From: Novosphingobium kaempferiae
Lineage (GTDB): Bacteria > Pseudomonadota > Alphaproteobacteria > Sphingomonadales > Sphingomonadaceae
Direction of reading: 5' to 3'
Assembly (NCBI RefSeq): GCF_021227995.1
Contig: NZ_CP089301.1
Coordinates: 186,001 to 250,000, forward strand
DNA length: 64,000 nt
Position 1 is the stretch's first letter, and the number at the start of each line of letters is the position of its first letter. The notes beneath the pieces were generated by a model. That model searched no databases, was not told where the DNA came from, and saw nothing but the letters and a program-made list of their open reading frames with translations. Below are positions 56,044-64,000 of the stretch, in pieces. Both the position numbers and the translations under genes were made by a program.

Positions 56044-58425
56044 ATGCAATTCACGCAACGTCGCGCCGTCGTCCTGTCCGTCGTCGGCCTGATCGCCGCC
56101 GCGCTGCCCGCGCTCGCACAGGCCGACGAAGCCGCGCCGGACGCCGCCGAGCGCGCCTCGTCCGGCGACGGCCTGCCGACGATCACCGTCACCGCCCGTC
56201 GCCGCGAGGAGGATGCGCAAAGCGTTCCCGCCGCGATCTCGGTCGTCGGCGGCGCGCTGCTCGACCGTTCCTACACGGTGAACACCAGCCTGCTCAGCCA
56301 GTTGGTGCCGAGCCTCAACTACTCGTCCGCCAACCCGCGCAACACCGCCTTCACCATCCGCGGCCTCGGCTCCAGCGTCGTCGCGGTGAGCCAGGCGAAC
56401 GACGGGCTCGAACCCGGCGTCGGGTTCTACGTCGATCAGGTCTACCACGCGCGCCCGGCGACGGCGGCGTTCGACTTCACCGATATCGAGCAGATCGAAG
56501 TGCTGCGCGGTCCGCAGGGCACGCTGTTCGGCAAGAACACCACGGCGGGCGCGATCAACATCACCACCCGCGCGCCCACCTTCATCCCCGAAGCGCGTGA
56601 AGAGATTTCGGTCGGCGAGAACGACTTCCTGCAGGTGAAGGCCTCGGGCTCCGGCCCGATCACAGACACGCTGGCCTTCCGCGTCTCCGGCCTCATGACC
56701 CGCCGCGACGGCGTGATCCGCAACGTGCGCGACGGGCGCGATCTCAACCAGATCGGCAACCAGGCGGTGCGCGGGCAACTGCTGTTCACCCCGTCGAGCA
56801 ATTTCTCGCTGCGGGTTTCCGCCGACTACGCCAACTTCGAAAGCGACTGCTGCACGCAGGTCTACCTCCGCGTCGGCCAGAGCCTGCGCAGCCCTTCGCG
56901 CCAGTACCCGGCGCTGGCCGCAGGGCAGAACTACACCCCCGCCAGCACCAACCCCTACGACCGCGTGACCGACATCGACGCGGACCTCAAGGTCGACACC
57001 AACGAGGGCGGCGTTTCCGCCATCGCCGACTGGAACATCGGCGGCGCGACACTGACCTCAGTTACGGCATGGCGCTTCTGGAACTGGGATGCGGAGAACG
57101 ACCGCGACTATACCGGCCTGCCGATCCAGATGTCGCAGCACATCCCCTCGCGCCAGGACCAGTACAGCCAGGAACTGCGCATCGCCTCCAACGGCGACGG
57201 GGCGTTCAGCTACGTCGGCGGGCTCTACTACTTCCGGCAGGTCATCACCGGGCGACCGATCAGCATCTACGGTCCGCTCGCGGCGTACTGGCTGATCGGG
57301 CCGACGACGGGCGCGAACGCCACACCGGTGCCGGGGAACCTGCTCGATGGCTACGGCACCGACGGGCGCACCCGCTTCGCGACCGACAGCTACGCCGCCT
57401 TCGGCGAAGTGAACTTCAAGCCGACCGACCGCCTGACCCTGACCGGCGGCCTGCGCTATACTTACGAGGAGAAGGAGGGCAGCTACACCAGCACCGTCTT
57501 CGGCGGCCTCCAGACCAGCAGCACCGCACTCAACAATGCCAAGCTCTCGGTCCTGCGCCCGCAGAGCTACTCGGCGAGCGACAAGGACGGCAGCCTGTCG
57601 GGCCGCGCCAACGTATCGTGGCAGTTCACCGATCAGGTCATGGCCTATGCCAGCTACGCGCGCGGCTTCAAGTCGGGCGGGATCAACATGTCGGGCCTGC
57701 CGCTCGACAACCAGAACAACCCGGTGCTCTCCACCGCCGTCATCCGGCCGGAGAAGAACACGACCTACGAGGTCGGCCTGAAGTCGAGCCTGTTCGACAA
57801 CCGCCTCGTCTTCAACCTCGCGGGCTACTGGACCGAGGTAGAGGACTTCCAGGCGACCATCGTCGACAGCACGCAGACCGTGGCACTGCGCGGCTACCTG
57901 TCCAACATTCCCAAGGTCACCGTGAAGGGCATCGAGGCCGACGCCACCGCGCTGATCCTGCCGGGCCTCACCCTGCGCGCCTCGGGCAGCTACGCCCATG
58001 GCGAGTACACCGACTATCCCGCAGGCCCCTGCCCGCTGGAACTGCAGGGCTCCGCCACCACCGCATGCTCGCTCACCGGCCAACGCCTCTCCGGCCTGCC
58101 GCGCTGGGCGGGTACGCTGGGGATCGACTACGAACTGCCCGTCAGCGAGAGCGGCAGCCTGATCTTCCACGCAGACAGCAGTTCGCGCAGCGGCTACTAC
58201 GGCGACCCCAGCCTGTCGCGCTACACCTGGATCAAGGGCTACAACGTGACCAACGCCGTCGTCGGCTACCGCGCGGACGGCTGGGAAGTGGACATCTTCG
58301 CCCGCAACCTGTTCGACAGCGACTACATCCAGAACCTGACCGTGCAGGCGGGTAACTCGGGCCTGATCCTTGGTACGCCGTCCGATCCGCAGATGTTCGG
58401 GGTGACTTTCAAGGCCTGGCAGTAA
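56044..58425 (+). CDS. TonB-dependent outer-membrane receptor (paralogue B)
   Basis: The 793-residue protein has a signal peptide ending LAQA, a TonB-box-like PTITVTARRR near 45-54, a plug with LRGPQGTLFGKNTTAGAIN and a barrel ending VTFKAWQ. It is clearly related to the receptor at 14443-16938 along its whole length, including the vicinal Cys269-Cys270 and the Cys pair before TGQRL. I chose the ATG at 56044 because the signal peptide begins there. The SnoaL and dehydrogenase genes nearby suggest a small organic ligand. Confidence 0.93.
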   Translation: MQFTQRRAVVLSVVGLIAAALPALAQADEAAPDAAERASSGDGLPTITVTARRREEDAQSVPAAISVVGGALLDRSYTVNTSLLSQLVPSLNYSSANPRNTAFTIRGLGSSVVAVSQANDGLEPGVGFYVDQVYHARPATAAFDFTDIEQIEVLRGPQGTLFGKNTTAGAINITTRAPTFIPEAREEISVGENDFLQVKASGSGPITDTLAFRVSGLMTRRDGVIRNVRDGRDLNQIGNQAVRGQLLFTPSSNFSLRVSADYANFESDCCTQVYLRVGQSLRSPSRQYPALAAGQNYTPASTNPYDRVTDIDADLKVDTNEGGVSAIADWNIGGATLTSVTAWRFWNWDAENDRDYTGLPIQMSQHIPSRQDQYSQELRIASNGDGAFSYVGGLYYFRQVITGRPISIYGPLAAYWLIGPTTGANATPVPGNLLDGYGTDGRTRFATDSYAAFGEVNFKPTDRLTLTGGLRYTYEEKEGSYTSTVFGGLQTSSTALNNAKLSVLRPQSYSASDKDGSLSGRANVSWQFTDQVMAYASYARGFKSGGINMSGLPLDNQNNPVLSTAVIRPEKNTTYEVGLKSSLFDNRLVFNLAGYWTEVEDFQATIVDSTQTVALRGYLSNIPKVTVKGIEADATALILPGLTLRASGSYAHGEYTDYPAGPCPLELQGSATTACSLTGQRLSGLPRWAGTLGIDYELPVSESGSLIFHADSSSRSGYYGDPSLSRYTWIKGYNVTNAVVGYRADGWEVDIFARNLFDSDYIQNLTVQAGNSGLILGTPSDPQMFGVTFKAWQ

Positions 58426-58426
58426 T

Positions 58427-59224
58427 TCAGAACCGCCGGGACACGCCGAGGTAGACTTCCACGTCCGGCGCGTCCCGGTCCAGCCCCGCGTTGGCGCCGA
58501 CATCGAACTGGAGATCGTCGTTCGCCATCCAGTCGAGCGACAGGCCCGCGAGGTGCTCGACGTGGTGCGCCTGTGGGTCATGGTCAGCGGTGATCTGGTA
58601 TTCCGTGGTGGCGGTCAGATTGTCCTCCAGCTTGACCGCCGCGCCCACCACTTCGTCGAACGCGAAGTGGCGGCCGTGGCCATCCTCGTCGACGGCGGCG
58701 TCGATCTCTGCGGTGGTGACGAGGCTCAGGCTGTCCGAAATCTCGTAGGACAGCGGCAGGCGCAGCCCCGCGCTCCAGTCTCCCGCGCCGACCGGCTCGC
58801 GGCCCACCGGCAGCGTCACGAACGGCATCAGCGCGACGGACAGCCCGGACCCGTCCGGACTGACGAGATTGCGCCGCAGCGCCAGCGTCACGTCGCCCAC
58901 CGTGGTCACATGCTGCGTCCCGCCCGCAATGCGATCGCGCGTCCGAGCGAGCCCCAGCGCCGCCCACTCGACCTGCACTTCGGCATGGTCCGCAATGCCC
59001 CGCCTCACCAGCGTATCGCCGAGCAGGAGCACGTCCTGCCGCTGCGTCGAATCCCGGTCGAGCGTCCAGTCGCCGAGCCCGACTTCCAACGACCACGTCC
59101 CCGGCGACAGCGTGCAGGCGGGTGTGGAGATGCCGGGGCGATCCGGGCAATATTCCCGGTCCGCCGCCTGCGCGACGGATGGCGCGGCGGCAAGGCACAG
59201 GGCGGCGAACAGGTGGCGGCGCAT
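58427..59224 (-). CDS. MetA-pathway-like outer-membrane transporter protein
   Basis: The 265-residue protein has a signal peptide (LFAALCLAAAPSVAQA) and a beta-rich mature domain beginning CPDRPGISTPACTLSPGTWS and ending EVYLGVSRRF. It matches the pattern of the Phenol_MetA_deg family found near aromatic degradation genes. Two Cys near the N-terminus could form a disulfide. It converges on paralogue B with a single base between the stops. Confidence 0.72.
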   Translation of the reverse strand: MRRHLFAALCLAAAPSVAQAADREYCPDRPGISTPACTLSPGTWSLEVGLGDWTLDRDSTQRQDVLLLGDTLVRRGIADHAEVQVEWAALGLARTRDRIAGGTQHVTTVGDVTLALRRNLVSPDGSGLSVALMPFVTLPVGREPVGAGDWSAGLRLPLSYEISDSLSLVTTAEIDAAVDEDGHGRHFAFDEVVGAAVKLEDNLTATTEYQITADHDPQAHHVEHLAGLSLDWMANDDLQFDVGANAGLDRDAPDVEVYLGVSRRF

Positions 59225-59284
59225 GGCGGTTTCCTCGAAAGTACGAGGCGGAGAAATCCGCCCGCGCCCTCCGGTTCCAGCCGC

Positions 59285-59791
59285 TCAGCCCAGCGCCTTC
59301 GCGAAGCCGGAGCGTCCCGCCCGCTCCTCGGTGTGCAGCGCATGGAGGTCCAGCTGGAACACCATGTCCTCCACCGGGGTCTGCACTTTCGGATTGCCGG
59401 TCCAGAACACCACGCGGCACACGCGCCGGTCGATGCGCCATCCCTCGGGAGTACGGACAAGCCGGTCGTCGTACCAGCCGCTGCCGTCCCATACTGGCGG
59501 ATCGCCCGCAGCATGGCGGACCAGCCGCCAGCTTCCGTAAGTATGGGCGAAAGCGCGGTCGCCCTCCACGCGGACGAGGTGGTTGGTCATGACATGCTGC
59601 GTCGCATCGAACAGTTCGTGAAAGCCGCCGAAGTCCGCCTTGAACCGCGCGCGGTCGGTCCATCTGGAGGTCGGCCCGTAATCCGCCGCCACGTCTTCGG
59701 TGAATATCCGGTCGAACAGATCCCAGCGCCGCGTGTCCATGGCGAATCCGTAGAGGTTCACCAGTTCGATAATGTCCTCGCGGTCGGCCAT
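59285..59791 (-). CDS. SnoaL_4-type NTF2-fold protein
   Basis: The 168-residue protein begins MADREDIIELVNLYGFAMD, the standard start of SnoaL_4 proteins such as scytalone dehydratase-like and dioxygenase beta-like members. FDRIFTEDVAADYGP and a C-terminal strand region follow. Several family members act on aromatic or steroid compounds, but no catalytic dyad can be assigned securely. I start at the ATG at 59791 because the family pattern begins there. Confidence 0.85.
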   Translation of the reverse strand: MADREDIIELVNLYGFAMDTRRWDLFDRIFTEDVAADYGPTSRWTDRARFKADFGGFHELFDATQHVMTNHLVRVEGDRAFAHTYGSWRLVRHAAGDPPVWDGSGWYDDRLVRTPEGWRIDRRVCRVVFWTGNPKVQTPVEDMVFQLDLHALHTEERAGRSGFAKALG

Positions 59792-60002
59792 CGGCACTCT
59801 CCCGTATCGCTGTTCCAGCGATCCAAGGCGCGCACCGGCCACAGCGCAACGGGCGGAGCGCGAGGTGCAATTTCCATTGCCCTTCCGGACCATTCCCGAC
59901 CCGCCCGAGCGATACTTGCAGCAGGTTAGCATCCGCGCCGGGACAGGGCTCGGCGCGCTGCGCTAGCCAGACCCTCGATACGATTCGGGGAGAAGAGCAC
60001 AC

Positions 60003-60797
60003 ATGAAGATCGACAACACCCTTGCCGCGGTCGTCACCGGCGGCGCCTCCGGCCTTGGCCGCGCGAGCGCGCTGGCGCTGGCGGATGCGGGCATCAAGGT
60101 CGCCATCTTCGACATCAGCGAGGAAGCCGGCGAGGCCTTCGCCAAGGAGATCGGCGGCGTGTTCTGCAACGTCGACATCACCAGCGAGGAAAGCGTCGAG
60201 GCGGGCTTCGCCAAGGCGCGCGCGGCGCATGGGCAGGAACGCATCGTGGTCCACTGCGCCGTCGTCGCGGGCGGCGGCAAGACCGTCTCGTTCGACAAGA
60301 AGGCGGGCGCCTACAAGCGCACCCCGACCGAGCAGATCGCCAGGTCGGCGGAAGGCATCTTCACCGCATCCTACCGCGTCGCCTCGATCGCGGCGCTCGG
60401 CATGGCGACCGCCGATACTCTCAACGACGACGGCGAGCGCGGGACGATCATCCTCACCTCCTCGGCCGCCGCGCAGGACGGGCAGATCGGCCAGGTCGCC
60501 TATGGCGGCGGCAAGGGCGCGGTGAACGCCATGGTCCTGCCGATGGCGCGCGATCTCATGGACCTCGGCATCCGCGTCAACGCGATCATGCCCGGCACTT
60601 TCGCCACCCCGCCGATGCTGCGCGTCAAGGAGCACGCGCCCGAGGTCTACGAGAACCTCGGCAAGGCGGTCCCCTTCCCCCGCCGCCTCGGCAATCCGGA
60701 GGAGTTCGGCTCGCTGGTGCTGGAACTGGTGCGCAACATCTACTTCAACGGCCAGTGCATCCGCCTCGACGGTGCGATCCGCATGCCGCCGAAGTAA
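60003..60797 (+). CDS. Short-chain dehydrogenase/reductase
   Basis: The 264-residue NAD(P)-dependent SDR has the nucleotide motif TGGASGLG (12-19), catalytic Ser154 in LTSSAAAQDG and the Tyr167/Lys171 pair in VAYGGGK. The sequence resembles 3-hydroxyacyl-CoA dehydrogenase type 2 proteins. With paralogue B, the MetA-like and SnoaL genes it may form a small catabolic cluster, although the genes lie on both strands. Confidence 0.9.
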   Translation: MKIDNTLAAVVTGGASGLGRASALALADAGIKVAIFDISEEAGEAFAKEIGGVFCNVDITSEESVEAGFAKARAAHGQERIVVHCAVVAGGGKTVSFDKKAGAYKRTPTEQIARSAEGIFTASYRVASIAALGMATADTLNDDGERGTIILTSSAAAQDGQIGQVAYGGGKGAVNAMVLPMARDLMDLGIRVNAIMPGTFATPPMLRVKEHAPEVYENLGKAVPFPRRLGNPEEFGSLVLELVRNIYFNGQCIRLDGAIRMPPK

Positions 60798-60807
60798 CTC
60801 TCGCCCT

Positions 60808-60894
60808 CGTCATTCCCGCGCAGGCGGGAACCCATCTCCCGGCATCGCCTTTCGCGCCGACATCAGATGGATCCCCGCCTGCGCGGGGATGACG
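60808..60894. repeat. Palindromic repeat, family R4 (copy b)
   Basis: The left arm CGTCATTCCCGCGCAGGCGG continues GAACCCATCT. The right arm is GATGGATCCCCGCCTGCGCG then GGGATGACG. It lies between the SDR and ClC genes. Confidence 0.9.
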
Positions 60895-60986
60895 GGTCAG
60901 GTCGATGGCGGATTTGGTCCGACCCAAGTAGACGACCAAATCCGCAAGACCTTGACTCCCCCTCCCCACCCGGCCCAATCGCCCCG

Positions 60987-62735
60987 ATGCGACGCATGGG
61001 ACTTCACACGCTCAAGGGGCTGGCGATCCGCCAGCGACAGCGGCTACGGTCGAGCGAAATGGCGTTCATCGTGCTGGCCCTCATCGCGGGGCTGGTCGCG
61101 GGCGCGCTGACGAACCTGCAGGGTTTCATCGCCCACGGCATCCAGCGCATATTCTACGGCATCGGCACCAACCGCCTGAGCGCGCTGGGCGAGATCCACA
61201 ACCACTGGCGACTGCTGGCGCTGCCGCTCGGCGGACTGGCGCTGGTCGGCATGGCGCACCTGCTACGCCACCGTCGCCGCGCGCCGATCGACGTGGTGGA
61301 GGCGAACGCGCTGCACAGCGGGCGCATTCCCTTCACCGACAACCTTGTGATCTCGGCCCAGACCATCGTCTCCAACGGCGCGGGCGCGTCGGTAGGGCTG
61401 GAGGCAGCCTATGCGCAGATGGGCGGCGGCATGGCCTCCGTCATCGGCCACTGGTTCAAGCTGCGCCGCACCGACATGCGCACCCTCGTCGGCGCGGGCG
61501 CGGGAGCTGCCGTGGGCGCCGCGTTCGGCGCGCCGCTGGCGGGCGCGTTCTATGCCTTCGAGATCGTTATCGGCACCTACACGCCCGCCGCGATCGCCCC
61601 GGTCGTCGCCGCCGCGCTGGGCGCCGCCTTCGTCACCCGCGCGCTCGGCGTCGAGCCCTACCTCATCGCGTCGAGCGCCGACCGCGTGCTGACGACGGGC
61701 GACTACTTCATCTACACAATCCTCGGCCTCGCCTGCGCGCTGGTGGGCATCGTGCTGATGCGCCTTGTCACCTTCACCGACCAGCAGGTGCAGAAGGTCG
61801 AGCGCATTGCGAAGTGGAAGCCGGTGATCGGCGGCGTGCTGCTTATGCCGCTTGCCATCATGACCCCGCAGACGCTGTCCGCCGGGCACGGCGCGATGCA
61901 CCTCAACCTCGCGATGCAACCTCCGCTCCAGTTCCTCGTCATGGTGCTCGTGCTCAAGGTGCTGGCTTCGGCCATCTCGCTCAGCTTCGGGTTTCGCGGC
62001 GGGCTGTTCTTCGCCTCGCTGTTCCTCGGCTCGCTGGTCGGGTTGATCTTCGCCGCGCTTGCCGGGATGGCGGGCATCGCGCTCGACATCAACGACGCCG
62101 CGCTGGTCGGCATGAGCGCGCTCGCCGTATCGGTCGTCGGCGGGCCGATGACGCTCGCCATGCTGATGCTGGAGACGACGCACGACTTCGCGCTGATGGG
62201 CGTGGTGCTCACCGCCTCGCTGGTGTCGAGCGCCTTCACGCGCGAGACGTTCGGCTACTCGTTCTCCACCTGGCGCCTGCACATCCGCGGCTCGATCATC
62301 CGGTCCCCCCGCGACATCGGCTGGATGCTGGCGCTCACCGCCGGACGCATCATGCGCAAGGACTGGACGAGCGCGCCCGCGCACCTTTCGGTCGCGGACT
62401 TCCGCGCAAGGGTTCCGCTCGGCTCCACCAGCAAGGCGATCCTGCTCGACGACGAGGGCCACTACGCCGGGATCGTGACCACCGCCGCCGCCTACAACCC
62501 GCAGCTTGCGCCGGATGCGCCGGTCGGCACGCTGGCGACGCTGGAGGGCAACACCCTGTCCCCCGTCACCGACATCCGCGCGATGCTGAAGGCGTTCGAC
62601 CTGGCCGTGGCGGACGAACTGGCGGTGGTGGATGGTGTCGGCAACGTCGTCGGCGTGGTCACCGAACGGCACGCGAGGCGGCGCTACTTCGAGGAAATCG
62701 AAGCCTCGCAGCGGGAGCTGTACGGAGAGAACTGA
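60987..62735 (+). CDS. ClC-family chloride channel/antiporter with CBS domains
   Basis: The 582-residue protein has ClC membrane helices with the filter-like segments SNGAGASVGLEA and FRGGLFFASL, then a cytoplasmic part with two CBS-type domains (ILLDDEGHYAGIVTT and LAVVDGVGNVVGVVTERH). Many ClC proteins exchange chloride for protons. The gating Glu can be placed in SVGLEAAYAQ. I start at the ATG at 60987 because upstream in-frame sequence is repeat DNA. An ATG at 60996 is also possible. Confidence 0.88.
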   Translation: MRRMGLHTLKGLAIRQRQRLRSSEMAFIVLALIAGLVAGALTNLQGFIAHGIQRIFYGIGTNRLSALGEIHNHWRLLALPLGGLALVGMAHLLRHRRRAPIDVVEANALHSGRIPFTDNLVISAQTIVSNGAGASVGLEAAYAQMGGGMASVIGHWFKLRRTDMRTLVGAGAGAAVGAAFGAPLAGAFYAFEIVIGTYTPAAIAPVVAAALGAAFVTRALGVEPYLIASSADRVLTTGDYFIYTILGLACALVGIVLMRLVTFTDQQVQKVERIAKWKPVIGGVLLMPLAIMTPQTLSAGHGAMHLNLAMQPPLQFLVMVLVLKVLASAISLSFGFRGGLFFASLFLGSLVGLIFAALAGMAGIALDINDAALVGMSALAVSVVGGPMTLAMLMLETTHDFALMGVVLTASLVSSAFTRETFGYSFSTWRLHIRGSIIRSPRDIGWMLALTAGRIMRKDWTSAPAHLSVADFRARVPLGSTSKAILLDDEGHYAGIVTTAAAYNPQLAPDAPVGTLATLEGNTLSPVTDIRAMLKAFDLAVADELAVVDGVGNVVGVVTERHARRRYFEEIEASQRELYGEN

Positions 62736-62754
62736 AGGCGGCGCGCCGCCGACG

Positions 62755-62779
62755 GAGCTTCGACAAGCTCAGCCTGGCT
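62755..62779. repeat. Palindromic repeat half, family R3 (copy b)
   Basis: GAGCTTCGACAAGCTCAGCC matches the left arm of R3a. The second arm is missing. It is followed by GGCTGTTCACGGCCA, as after R3a, and then by R5b. Confidence 0.7.
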
Positions 62780-62794
62780 GTTCACGGCCAGCGG

Positions 62795-62815
62795 TCCCGG
62801 AGCAAGTCCGGGACG
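62795..62815. repeat. Short palindromic repeat, family R5 (copy b)
   Basis: GTCCCGG and CCGGGAC around AGCAAGT, identical to the unit at 43385-43405. Confidence 0.75.
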
Positions 62816-62826
62816 ATGCCCTTTTT

Positions 62827-62909
62827 CGTCATTGCGAGCGTAGCGAAGCAATCCGGAGCAGCACTAAGCCGCTCTGGATTGCCGCGGGCCTTCGGCCCTC
62901 GCAATGACG
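62827..62909. repeat. Palindromic repeat, family R1 (copy c)
   Basis: The left arm CGTCATTGCGAGCGTAGCGA is followed by AGCAATCC. The right arm carries an extra hairpin GGGCC-TTC-GGCCC before TCGCAATGACG. The hairpin stem differs from that of copy b but stays paired. Confidence 0.9.
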
Positions 62910-62922
62910 AATGGTCTGCTCC

Positions 62923-64000
62923 TCAGTCCTTCGCCACCGGAAGCCACACCGCGCTCGCCGCGTCGCCGCCACGGTGGATCGTTTCGGTCGCCTTCACGTA
63001 GTCGGCGGGCTTGGCGTCCATGATCGAGGGCACCCAGCTTTGCGGGTTGCGGTCGTAGAGCGGGAACAGGCTGGACTGCACCTGCACCATGATCCGGTGG
63101 CCCGGCAGGAACACATGGTCGACATTGGGCAGCGCCCACTTGAAGTCGTAGATCTTGCCCGGCTCCAGCGGCTGCGGCTTGTCGAACCCGCCGACGTAGC
63201 GGCCACGGAAGATCTCGATGCCGATGCCGAGCTGATAGCCTGCCATCGTCGGATCGGCCGAGTTCTCCTGCGGATAGACGTCGATCAGCTTGACCACGAA
63301 GTCACTGTCACGCCCCGAGGTCGCCGCGCGCAGATCCACCTTGGGCGCGCCCTTGATGTGCAGCGGCTTGTCGAGCACGCCGGTCTGGTAGCTGAGCACG
63401 TCGGTGCGGCCGTCGGCAAAGCGCTGGTCGTGGACGAGCCAGGTGCGCCATTCGTCGCCCTTCATCGTCACCGGACGCGGCAGCATCGGCACCGGCTTGG
63501 CCGGATCGGACACGTAGCTGTCCGTGCCCGCCTCGCCCTTGGTCCACGACAGGCCGGAGCTCGCGCCCAGATAGAGCGGCGTATAGGTGCCCGCCGGCCA
63601 GCCTTGCGAGACTTCCCAGCGGTTCGCGCCGGTCGCATAGGTCAGCACCGGCGGCGTGTCGCAGGCGGGAGCATTCGTCTTGAGGTGGCAGTCGAAGAAC
63701 GGCTTCATGTATCGCGTGCGAAACTGGAGGCCGGTATCGCCCTCCCACTTCAGCGGGCCAAGCTCACGCGCCTCGTAGTTCACCTGAGAGTGCCGCCACG
63801 GCCCGATCACGAGGCTGACGTTGTCATTCCCGCCCGCCTTCAGCGCCTGATAGACCGCCGGGGCGCCATAGCTGTCCTCCTGGTCCCACTGGCCGACCAC
63901 CAGCATCGTCGGTACGGTCAGCTTGCGTTCGCCGAGCAACTTGTCGACCGCCTGCCCCTGCCACCATGCGTCGTAGCTGGGATGCTCCAGCACCTTGCGC
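62923..64000 (-). CDS. CocE/NonD-family hydrolase, N-terminal part missing
   Basis: The frame is open to the window edge and about 359 residues are visible. They include the segment PTMLVVGQWDQEDSYGAP (acidic triad residue region), VIGPWRHSQ (catalytic His) and a C-terminal jelly-roll domain with VDHVFLPGHRIMVQVQSSLF. This is the layout of alpha-amino-acid ester hydrolases and cocaine-esterase-like enzymes; the nucleophile Ser lies outside the window. Substrate unknown. Confidence 0.88.
   Translation of the reverse strand, partial: RKVLEHPSYDAWWQGQAVDKLLGERKLTVPTMLVVGQWDQEDSYGAPAVYQALKAGGNDNVSLVIGPWRHSQVNYEARELGPLKWEGDTGLQFRTRYMKPFFDCHLKTNAPACDTPPVLTYATGANRWEVSQGWPAGTYTPLYLGASSGLSWTKGEAGTDSYVSDPAKPVPMLPRPVTMKGDEWRTWLVHDQRFADGRTDVLSYQTGVLDKPLHIKGAPKVDLRAATSGRDSDFVVKLIDVYPQENSADPTMAGYQLGIGIEIFRGRYVGGFDKPQPLEPGKIYDFKWALPNVDHVFLPGHRIMVQVQSSLFPLYDRNPQSWVPSIMDAKPADYVKATETIHRGGDAASAVWLPVAKD

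Overview
The window is GC-rich chromosomal DNA from an alphaproteobacterium, most likely a sphingomonad such as Novosphingobium, Sphingobium or a relative. The evidence is a SciP-type CtrA inhibitor and a CckA-type hybrid kinase, an alphaproteobacterial SOS box (GTTC-N7-GTTC) upstream of recA, two large TonB-dependent receptors, a subclass B3 metallo-beta-lactamase next to prmA, and several families of short palindromic intergenic repeats. The genus is an inference. I saw no rRNA, tRNA, CRISPR array, prophage or insertion sequence.

Layout. 0-4 kb: end of an unidentified gene, a lipoprotein, a convergent blaR1/blaI antirepressor-repressor pair with a well preserved double operator, and an HdeD-like membrane protein. 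4.2-6.8 kb: sdhCDA closed by a strong terminator, with no sdhB behind it. 7-9.6 kb: B3 beta-lactamase overlapping prmA, a PilZ-like protein, sciP. 9.7-18.8 kb: ligA, an ABM-domain protein, recN and bamD, an outer-membrane/DNA-repair block that is interrupted between recN and bamD by a TonB-dependent receptor and by a probable unannotated structured RNA of about 400 nt. 18.9-25.9 kb: molybdopterin oxidoreductase, Kef-type antiporter, Lrp regulator divergent from an EamA exporter, glutaminase, a small secreted protein. 25.9-33.7 kb: alaS, recA, cckA, a DUF2062 protein and smpB, all on the minus strand. 33.8-43.2 kb: NTF2-like protein, S9 peptidase, dapA, lytic transglycosylase, Tat-exported GH27 glycosidase, greB, TSUP transporter, TauD-like dioxygenase. 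43.4-46.3 kb: two small secreted or outer-membrane proteins and rlmN.

46.3-55.9 kb is the most coherent accessory block. A TctE/TctD-like two-component system is divergent from an orphan periplasmic binding protein, a phosphate-selective-type porin and a CitMHS citrate transporter. These are followed by tightly packed genes for an AbrB-type membrane protein, an ATP-grasp ligase and a TerC-type protein, and by an Rrf2 regulator with a perfect palindrome in front of it. 56-60.8 kb holds a second TonB-dependent receptor paralogous to the first, a MetA-like outer-membrane protein, a SnoaL-fold protein and a short-chain dehydrogenase. 61-64 kb holds a ClC channel and a truncated CocE/NonD hydrolase.

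The strongest candidate for something undescribed is the RNA at about 17327-17734. It has a TTGACA-N17-TATACT promoter, a perfect 17-bp long-range helix and a terminator hairpin with a T tract, and it carries no recognisable protein. Other points of interest are palindromic repeats that have become part of coding sequence (ends of the molybdoenzyme, response regulator and kinase genes), compensatory changes within one repeat family, and a vicinal Cys-Cys pair shared by the two receptor paralogues.
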